From Acinetobacter defluvii (GTDB taxonomy: Bacteria; Pseudomonadota; Gammaproteobacteria; Pseudomonadales; Moraxellaceae): 64,000 nt of DNA. The notes beneath the pieces are model-generated. The model did no database searches. It worked only from the letters and a program-made list of their open reading frames with translations, and had not been told where the DNA came from. Below, one piece after another: positions 57,151-64,000 of the stretch (within the stretch, counting starts at the first letter, position 1; each line of letters begins with the position of its first letter). The translations under genes and the position numbers were made by a program. The stretch lies in NCBI RefSeq assembly GCF_001704615.3, contig NZ_CP029397.2, positions 186,001-250,000 of the forward strand, in the 5' to 3' direction.

Positions 57151-57212
57151 AAATAATGGTTTTAAAAAATAGAATTTTATAGAATGCTTTTAGCTAAATT
57201 TGGAGAATAAAA

Positions 57213-57740
57213 ATGAAATTTAAAAGTATTTTGATTGCATATACAGTATTTGTGAGTGCAAGTGCTGTTGCTGCTGATTGGACACCTGTATTTAAAAATT
57301 TTGAAAATGGATGTGCCGATTCAAAACTATTACAACATATCGTGGATAAAAGTATTTGGACAGAACATGGCACTACACCAGATACTTTTGTGCGTAACTC
57401 AGCACTAAAAGGCAGTTATGCGAATGTGATTGCACCTTATAAGCATGATATGCTTGCTGCAAAATCGAAACTCTATAATGATGGTGAGCAATATATCGAA
57501 GTTACGATTCCTTTAAAAAATGCCACACTTTATGGCTTACCTCTGAAAGCTTTTACTGTGTATTCAGGTACAGCAAGTGGTTTAGCAGGACGAACTTTAG
57601 TTTTTGGTCAACTCAATGCTGCACAACTTCAGAGGCTTAAAAGCATAAATTTTAAAGCAGATGCAGAACAAGAGTTTAAAGCTTTTATTTCTAAAGATAA
57701 ACAAAAACGAACGATTCTAGTATGTGATGTGAGTATGTAA
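57213..57740 (+). CDS. Secreted hypothetical protein
   Basis: This 175-aa protein has a signal peptide (KFKSILIAYTVFVSASAVAA) and a mature domain with two Cys (GCADS, VCDVS). No family recognised. GGAGAATAAAA precedes the ATG, and a bidirectional terminator follows. Confidence 0.65.
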   Translation: MKFKSILIAYTVFVSASAVAADWTPVFKNFENGCADSKLLQHIVDKSIWTEHGTTPDTFVRNSALKGSYANVIAPYKHDMLAAKSKLYNDGEQYIEVTIPLKNATLYGLPLKAFTVYSGTASGLAGRTLVFGQLNAAQLQRLKSINFKADAEQEFKAFISKDKQKRTILVCDVSM

Positions 57741-57745
57741 GATTT

Positions 57746-57775
57746 AGGTCATATTTTAACTTTTCAATATGACCT
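57746..57775. terminator. Bidirectional terminator
   Basis: AGGTCATATT and AATATGACCT form a 10-bp stem between convergent genes. Confidence 0.75.
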
Positions 57776-58245
57776 TATTTAGATTGTCTGGAGGCATAGG
57801 TAGTAAAAGCGAAGAATAAAATCAAATAACTACTTAAAAGCCTTGCAGATCTTGCCCAATATTTTTGATATTCAAGTTGACTCACTTCAGCGACAAATCG
57901 AACTCTTTCAAATAAATGATAAGTATTATCAGCTTTTTCAACCCGAAAATTACCCACCAGTTTATAGAAAATAAATAATTGGATCAGTGCATAAATAAGT
58001 AAAAGAATAAAAATACTTTGGAAAGTAGTCGACCAATTGAAAAATGCTAAAGGTTGACGGTCATGATTTTGCTGCTTTAGAAGGATCCAAAAGGCATTTG
58101 AAAATAAGGGTAAAACTAAGCTGATAAGAATCCCAAAAGAAAATGGTAAATAAGAAAAGAAGCTATACAAGTGAATGAGTACACAAATCATGAAACACAA
58201 CCCATTAAAGAGGGTCAGTCGGTTTAGTGATTTAAGATCATACAT
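57775..58245 (-). CDS. Small multi-helix membrane protein after znuB
   Basis: This 156-aa protein has four hydrophobic helices (about 13-30, 33-53, 73-93 and 133-150). No family recognised. It starts 2 nt after znuB ends, so it is probably the last gene of the zur-znuCB transcript and may respond to zinc, though a zinc role is not shown. Confidence 0.6.
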   Translation of the reverse strand: MYDLKSLNRLTLFNGLCFMICVLIHLYSFFSYLPFSFGILISLVLPLFSNAFWILLKQQNHDRQPLAFFNWSTTFQSIFILLLIYALIQLFIFYKLVGNFRVEKADNTYHLFERVRFVAEVSQLEYQKYWARSARLLSSYLILFFAFTTYASRQSK

Positions 58246-58247
58246 TT

Positions 58248-59048
58248 TTAACTTAGCTTTTTAACTTTTTGAATAATAAACACAGCAGCAAATAAAATTG
58301 ACATGGTTAAAACGATACTTAAACCTGTGGAAATATTTAACCCGGCACTTGACCATAAACCGGCAGTCACACCAACTTGAGCAATCATAAATGCAGCAAT
58401 GACCATTTGTTTAGGAGAGTGGGAAACTAAACGTGCGGTTAATGCAGGAATAACCAACAATGCACCCATGAGCAAAGAACCCACAGCACGCAATGCTAAA
58501 ACGGTAAATAAAGCCAAAAGCAACATAAATACTAAGCGTTGCCATTTCGCATTGACTCCTTCACTGACTGCAATATCTGGGTCGATGGCAATTTGAATTT
58601 GGGCTTGCCAATATTTAAACAACACAGCCAATGCGGCAGCAATAATCAATACAAAAACGGGTAAATCCGACCATTCAATGGTCAGTAAGTCACCAAACAA
58701 ATAACTCAATAATTCGGGTCTTAAAGCAGGTAAATGCTGAATCAACAGTAAACCTGAACAAAGTAAAGTCGCAGAACATAGGGCGAGAAGTGCATCATTC
58801 GGTAAACGTGGATCATGCAAAACCCAAAGAATCCCCACTAATAGAATCGCAGTAAAACTTACACCCACCCAAAGTGGCAAAGTCAGCACAGCAGCCAAAG
58901 CCACACCCAGCAATGTCCCATGTGCCATCGTATCGGCAAAAAAAGACATTCTGCGCCAAAGCATTAAACAGCCTAAAGGTGCAGTTAAAAAAACCAAAAG
59001 TGTGCCCATGATCCATGCAGGTAACAGCAGTTGTAACCATTCCATCAT
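58248..59048 (-). CDS. znuB: ZnuB zinc ABC permease
   Basis: This 266-aa inner-membrane permease of the ABC-3 family has about eight helices, LTAPLGCLMLWRRMSFFADTMAHGTLLGVAL near the N terminus and GSLLMGALLVIPALTARLV near 195. It imports Zn2+ together with ZnuA and ZnuC. It lies 3 nt after znuC. Confidence 0.94.
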   Translation of the reverse strand: MMEWLQLLLPAWIMGTLLVFLTAPLGCLMLWRRMSFFADTMAHGTLLGVALAAVLTLPLWVGVSFTAILLVGILWVLHDPRLPNDALLALCSATLLCSGLLLIQHLPALRPELLSYLFGDLLTIEWSDLPVFVLIIAAALAVLFKYWQAQIQIAIDPDIAVSEGVNAKWQRLVFMLLLALFTVLALRAVGSLLMGALLVIPALTARLVSHSPKQMVIAAFMIAQVGVTAGLWSSAGLNISTGLSIVLTMSILFAAVFIIQKVKKLS

Positions 59049-59051
59049 GTT

Positions 59052-59849
59052 TTAGGCTTCCGGTTCAGGGTGGATATGTGGGCGAGTATCATGTTCACAG
59101 GTTTTGGCTGTGTCGCCATGTGCACAATGATCATGATGATGTTGATAAGGTACACGATTTGTCCCGAAAATCGCTTGATACTCAGGATGCTGTTGAATAT
59201 TTTCAGGTAAGCCACTACAACAAATATGTTTATTTAAGCAAATTACACGTTGTGTACCTTGCATGACCCATTGCAAATCATGCGAAACAATCAGAATCGA
59301 GCAACCATAACGTTCAGGTAAACTCCGCACATAATCATAAAGTTCAGCTTCGGATTGAATATCTAAACCTTGCATGGGTTCATCTAAAACCAAAACATCA
59401 GGTTGACGTAACAAAGCACGTGCTAAGAGTACACGTTGACGTTCACCTCCTGAAAGCTGTTGTACTTTTGAGTCTTTTAGTTTGGCAATACCTGTATCTC
59501 GAATAATTTCAGCTTTAATTGTTTTTTCGCATTTTTCTAAATTTAGCAAGTCTTTTACACGTAGCGGTAAACTATGCGAAGGATTGAATTTTTGAGGTAC
59601 ATACGCCAATTTTAACTTTTTAGAGCTAATGATTTTACCTGAGTTGGGTTTGACAATGCCCAATAACACCTTGATCAGGGTAGATTTACCAGCACCATTT
59701 GGACCAATCAGCGTGACAATTTCTTTCTCATGTAAAGAGAAATCAACATTTTTTAAGATCTCTCGCTCATCAATTCGAACATTAATTTGTTCTAATTGAA
59801 CTAGCGAAGGCGGTAATGACATTAAGCCTTGCTCGAGCACTGCTGACAT
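59052..59849 (-). CDS. znuC: ZnuC zinc ABC ATPase
   Basis: This 265-aa ATPase has Walker A GPNGAGKS near 49-56, signature LSGGERQR near 135, and Walker B VLVLDEPMQGLD near 155. The C terminus is His-rich (HHHDHCAH, HIHPE) and may bind zinc. Its start overlaps the zur 3' end by 28 nt, showing operon structure. Confidence 0.94.
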   Translation of the reverse strand: MSAVLEQGLMSLPPSLVQLEQINVRIDEREILKNVDFSLHEKEIVTLIGPNGAGKSTLIKVLLGIVKPNSGKIISSKKLKLAYVPQKFNPSHSLPLRVKDLLNLEKCEKTIKAEIIRDTGIAKLKDSKVQQLSGGERQRVLLARALLRQPDVLVLDEPMQGLDIQSEAELYDYVRSLPERYGCSILIVSHDLQWVMQGTQRVICLNKHICCSGLPENIQQHPEYQAIFGTNRVPYQHHHDHCAHGDTAKTCEHDTRPHIHPEPEA

Positions 59850-60319
59850 AGTCCAGAAATCTCAATAATACTATGGTGCGCTTTAAATCCATCAGAATCC
59901 GCAAGTTGGTCAAGTTGTTCGATTAAGCCTTTTGCTGAGGCTTCTTTCACTGTATGACAGCCTGAACAAATCAAAAAGGCAGCTTGATGTCCAGCACGAG
60001 GATGACAACATGGAATATACGCATTGATTGAAGTTAAACGGTGAATAAAACCTTTTTCTAATAAAAAGTCTAAGGTTCTATAAACTGTAGGTGGGGCAGC
60101 AGGGCGTTCAGAAGCGCCTTTGAGTTTGGCCAATAAATCATAAGCCCCCACAGGACCTGTGGCATTTAAGATCAGTTCCAAGACTTCTTTTCGTAAAGGT
60201 GTAAGACGAGCACCTGCAGCAGCACAAATACTCTCTGCTTCCAATAAGCGAGTTTCGACATTTTGATGGTCATGCACGCCATGTAAAGTATCATGATGCT
60301 CGTGTGAACATAGGTTCAT
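59822..60319 (-). CDS. zur: Zur zinc-responsive repressor
   Basis: This 165-aa Fur-family repressor has an N-terminal His-rich stretch (CSHEHHDTLHGVHDH), a winged helix (about 35-100, PTVYRTLDFLLEKGFI) and metal sites including CCHPRAGHQAAFLICSGCH and a final CQQC. ATG 60319 has GAGGTG upstream; a longer frame to 60370 lacks a start with a ribosome site. It represses zinc uptake genes when Zn is plentiful; the box at 60415-60429 is the likely target. Confidence 0.92.
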   Translation of the reverse strand: MNLCSHEHHDTLHGVHDHQNVETRLLEAESICAAAGARLTPLRKEVLELILNATGPVGAYDLLAKLKGASERPAAPPTVYRTLDFLLEKGFIHRLTSINAYIPCCHPRAGHQAAFLICSGCHTVKEASAKGLIEQLDQLADSDGFKAHHSIIEISGLCQQCSSKA

Positions 60320-60363
60320 TACACACCTCGAAAGACATTTAAAGAAATGGACAATCACAAATA

Positions 60364-60388
60364 GTAACATGAAGCCCGATCATGTTAC
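60364..60388. promoter_or_regulatory. GTAACATG inverted repeat between zur and znuA
   Basis: GTAACATG (60364-60371) and CATGTTAC (60381-60388) form perfect 8-bp arms around nine bases. It is near the zur start and resembles Zur half sites (GTTATA/TATAAC) only loosely, so it may be a second operator. Confidence 0.4.
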
Positions 60389-60414
60389 GAATACCATAGG
60401 TTTTTTTTAAGATT

Positions 60415-60429
60415 TGTTATAATATAACA
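60415..60429. promoter_or_regulatory. Zur box upstream of znuA
   Basis: TGTTATAATATAACA is a perfect palindrome matching the gammaproteobacterial Zur consensus. It lies about 30 bp before znuA and 95 bp before zur, so it can serve both directions. Confidence 0.85.
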
Positions 60430-60457
60430 TTTAAATATCTTGGATAAAAATCTCCGC

Positions 60458-61300
60458 ATGAAACGCTTTTTTGCTTTGTGTATTGGCGCATTATTTGCTG
60501 GCATCACTTGGGCGCAAGCACCTTTGGTCGTATCTACACATCCTATCTATTTGATTTCAAAAAAAATCACACAAGGTATAGAAGAGCCTGTCTTACTGCT
60601 AGACAATCAAAGCGGGCATGATGTGCAATTGACTCCCCTAAATCGCAAAACCATGAAAGATGCATCTTTGGTGGTTTGGTTAGGCAAAGCGCATGAAGCA
60701 CCTTTAGAAAAAGTGTTAAAAGATAATCCGAATGCGATTTCTATTTTAGAGTCAGGAATTATTCAGGCTTTGCCCTTAAGAAGTCCACGTGGTGCAGCCT
60801 TAAAAGACACAGTCGATACTCACGTTTGGCTTGATCCCAACAATGCCGTACGGATTGGATTTTTTATTGCAGCACTGCGTTCTCAGCAACATCCTGAAAA
60901 TAAAACAGCATATTGGAATAATGCTAAAAAACTTGCCAACGAAATGTTGTTGGCATCGCAGAAATATAGCCGAGAAGGTGTAATGCGACCTTATTGGGCA
61001 TATCATGATGCTTATCAATATTTGGAGCGTTCATTAAATCTAAAATTTGCAGGCGCAATGACGGATGATCCGCATGTTGCACCGACGATTGCACAGATTA
61101 AATACTTAAATGACAATCGCCCTTATAAAAAAATGTGCTTACTTGCAGAAGCCAGTGCAAGCCCAAGTCAATATAAAAAATTAGGCGCAATTTCTTTTCA
61201 ATCTGTCGATGAATCTTTGGCAAAGCAACAAGATTTTGTGGTCGCATGGCAAACTTTGGCAGCACAAACACAAGCATGTATACTAAATGCACGAAAATGA
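60458..61300 (+). CDS. znuA: ZnuA zinc-binding periplasmic protein
   Basis: This 280-aa substrate-binding protein of the zinc importer has a signal peptide (KRFFALCIGALFAGITWA). Metal-ligand candidates are His in NQSGHDVQL, DTHVWLDP, AYHDAYQYL and DDPHVAPTI. The long His-rich loop of many ZnuA proteins is short here. ATG 60458 is preferred to an upstream TTG at 60440. It is divergent from zur-znuCB with a shared Zur box. Confidence 0.92.
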   Translation: MKRFFALCIGALFAGITWAQAPLVVSTHPIYLISKKITQGIEEPVLLLDNQSGHDVQLTPLNRKTMKDASLVVWLGKAHEAPLEKVLKDNPNAISILESGIIQALPLRSPRGAALKDTVDTHVWLDPNNAVRIGFFIAALRSQQHPENKTAYWNNAKKLANEMLLASQKYSREGVMRPYWAYHDAYQYLERSLNLKFAGAMTDDPHVAPTIAQIKYLNDNRPYKKMCLLAEASASPSQYKKLGAISFQSVDESLAKQQDFVVAWQTLAAQTQACILNARK

Positions 61301-61378
61301 TGCAAATAATAAGCAACTCGTGTACAGATCAAAAGCAGTTGAATATGTGAAAAAAACACGACTAAGGTCGGGAAAAGA

Positions 61379-61407
61379 TTGCATGTTCAGGGGGGTAACT
61401 CTATAAT
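61379..61407 (+). promoter_or_regulatory. Sigma-70 promoter of the atp operon
   Basis: TTGCAT (61379-61384), a 17-bp spacer and a perfect TATAAT (61402-61407) lie 65 bp before atpI. Confidence 0.75.
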
Positions 61408-61471
61408 GCCTGCGATTAAAAACGATCATCAGCTAAACTTGTCAAGCATTTATGCTGTAAGTGGATAAAAA

Positions 61472-61864
61472 ATGAGCCGAACTAGTCGCATGATTGACCG
61501 ACGATTAGCGAAAGCTTTGGTCTATTTACAAGCGTTAATGATTCCTGTTTCAGCCTTGATAGGGTGGGTCTTGAAAGACTCGACTGCGGCTCTCAGTGCA
61601 GCTTTGGGTGCATTCATATGTTGGCTAGCCAGTTGTTATTTTTCTTGGCAGTCATTTCGAGCAGCAGGCGCGCGAGCATCGAAACAAGTTCTTTCGAACA
61701 TGTATCGGGGCATGATGGGCAAATTTGCAATCGTGATCGTTGGATTCATTTTAATTTTAAGCAATGTCAAGCCGTTATCCCCGGTTGCGTTGTTTTGTGG
61801 TTTTATACTTGTACAAGCCATGACGTGGATCGCTCCTTTTTGGGCAACCCGTTTACAAAAATGA
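61472..61864 (+). CDS. atpI: AtpI, F0F1 assembly protein
   Basis: This 130-aa four-helix membrane protein helps assemble the c-ring. Its place before atpB and the sequence RLAKALVYLQALMIPVSALI with helices to residue 125 fit the family. First gene of the atp operon. Confidence 0.9.
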   Translation: MSRTSRMIDRRLAKALVYLQALMIPVSALIGWVLKDSTAALSAALGAFICWLASCYFSWQSFRAAGARASKQVLSNMYRGMMGKFAIVIVGFILILSNVKPLSPVALFCGFILVQAMTWIAPFWATRLQK

Positions 61865-61971
61865 GTATAAACACAGCAAAAATTGAAAAGTTTTTCAGGA
61901 ATAGGCGAGATATCAAGCAGCACGCGATATTCGTTTTATTCTATTAGTTTTTTTACATTGACCAGGTGTGA

Positions 61972-62850
<879 letters not shown>

Positions 62851-62924
62851 TGGTATTACCTAACTATCAATCGGTGGTTAGGTACAGTTTTTTTAACTTA
62901 ATTTGGTATACACCTAACCTCTGA

Positions 62925-63179
<255 letters not shown>

Positions 63180-63218
63180 TCAGCTTAATTCCTAAATTAA
63201 ACCATTGAGGAATTTGCA

Positions 63219-63689
63219 ATGAATATCAACCTCACATTGATTGGCCAAGCGATTGCATTTGCGATTTTTGTCGCATTCTGCATGAAATTTGTATGGCCAC
63301 CACTAATCAATGCGATTAGTGAGCGTCAGCGTCGTATCGCTGATGGCTTAAATGCTGCTGAAAAAGCAAAAGCTGACCTTGCCGATGCGCAAGCTCAAGT
63401 GAAGCAAGAAATTGATGCAGCAAAAGCACAAGCGGCTCAATTGATCGAACAAGCGAACCGTCGTGCAGCACAATTGGTTGAAGAGGCACGCACTCAAGCA
63501 TCTGCTGAGGGCGAGCGTATTCGTCAACAAGCGAAAGAGTCTGTTGATCAAGAAATCAATTCTGCACGTGAAGAATTACGTCAACAAGTTGCTGCTCTTG
63601 CAGTTGCTGGTGCAGAGAAAATTCTGAACCAACAAGTTGACGCAGAAGCTCATAATGCCATGCTGAATCAGCTGGCTGCTAAACTTTAA
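63219..63689 (+). CDS. atpF: ATP synthase subunit b
   Basis: This 156-aa peripheral stalk subunit has one N-terminal membrane helix and a long Ala/Gln/Glu-rich coiled coil ([20 protein letters not shown]). Standard length and position. Confidence 0.97.
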   Translation: MNINLTLIGQAIAFAIFVAFCMKFVWPPLINAISERQRRIADGLNAAEKAKADLADAQAQVKQEIDAAKAQAAQLIEQANRRAAQLVEEARTQASAEGERIRQQAKESVDQEINSAREELRQQVAALAVAGAEKILNQQVDAEAHNAMLNQLAAKL

Positions 63690-63700
63690 GAGAGGCGAAT

Positions 63701-64000
63701 ATGGCTGAACTCTTGACGTTGGCACGCCCGTACGCTAAAGCAGCTTTTGCTTATGCATCTGAACAAAATGCAACTGACGTTTGGTCAAATGCATTACAGA
63801 TGTTAAGTGCTGCGGTGCAAGACGAAGCATTTTCCGCTTATTTAAATCGCCCTGAGCTGACTCCTACTGAACAAGTAGGTGTGTTCTCTAAACTTTTAGG
63901 TGATGTACAAACGACGCAAGTGTCAAACTTTTTGACTTTACTTGCTGAAAATGATCGTTTGCTTCTTCTTCCTGAAATTGCTGAAGAATACGAACAGCTT
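63701..64000 (+). CDS. atpH: ATP synthase subunit delta (partial)
   Basis: The first 100 codons of the delta subunit: [20 protein letters not shown] at the N terminus is typical. It links F1 to the b stalk. The gene begins 11 nt after atpF, with AGAGGCG upstream, and runs past the window. Confidence 0.95.
   Translation, partial: MAELLTLARPYAKAAFAYASEQNATDVWSNALQMLSAAVQDEAFSAYLNRPELTPTEQVGVFSKLLGDVQTTQVSNFLTLLAENDRLLLLPEIAEEYEQL

Overview
The window looks like a chromosome segment from an Acinetobacter-type gammaproteobacterium. It is AT-rich. It holds a six-gene Csu-type chaperone-usher pilus cluster with a TetR gene upstream, kup beside a tRNA-Ser, a zur-znuCB/znuA zinc uptake locus, and the start of the atpIBEFH ATP synthase operon. 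The species cannot be named from the sequence alone.

Region 1 (1-25330) is an accessory island. It ends on the right at the 3' end of tRNA-Ser(GGA), next to a P4-type integrase, and continues past the left edge. From left to right it carries a partial DUF4297 nuclease gene, a type III restriction-modification locus (mod and res), a DUF6035-type nuclease-like gene, a Fic gene and the integrase. The mod gene is split by a nested element of about 15.1 kb (1598-16721), flanked by the 5-bp repeat CCATA. The element lies exactly in the codons for the catalytic DPPY motif of Mod. Removing the element and one CCATA copy restores a 2034-nt open frame.

The nested element has a recombination module of three overlapping tyrosine recombinases plus a small TnpC-like coiled-coil protein, an arrangement like Tn554-type or gamma-mobile-trio-type elements. 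Its cargo is one tightly packed six-gene block. The first four genes resemble the Bacillus YeeA-YeeB-YeeC set: an MmeI/YeeA-family DNA methyltransferase, a superfamily 2 helicase, a 95-aa protein and a GIY-YIG nuclease. The last two are a SIR2 NADase-type protein and a HerA ATPase, a known anti-phage pair. The 95-aa protein and the GIY-YIG nuclease share the same DDDLGLL motif at residues 13-19. The 95-aa protein also shares a GRxP helical module with the helicase C terminus. This four-gene system is the most interesting candidate for a little-described defence system.

Region 2 (25331-40057) is core genome: tRNA-Ser, kup, a secreted repeat protein, a DNA/RNA non-specific endonuclease, aqpZ, an AraC regulator divergent from a fatty-acid-hydroxylase-like gene, a decayed DUF6585-like gene, waaA-rsmE, a MscS channel, acs and a TetR regulator. 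Region 3 (40358-46318) is the Csu pilus operon. Region 4 (46455-58245) holds a frameshifted sfnG with msuE (sulfone/sulfonate sulfur use), a NarL-type response regulator, a SPOR protein, argS, a malic enzyme, a Dyp peroxidase, a LysE exporter and several Acinetobacter-type hypothetical genes. Region 5 (58248-64000) is zinc uptake followed by the atp operon, cut by the window edge in atpH.

Three, possibly four, genes carry single-base changes in A or T runs. They may be real decay or uncorrected sequencing errors.
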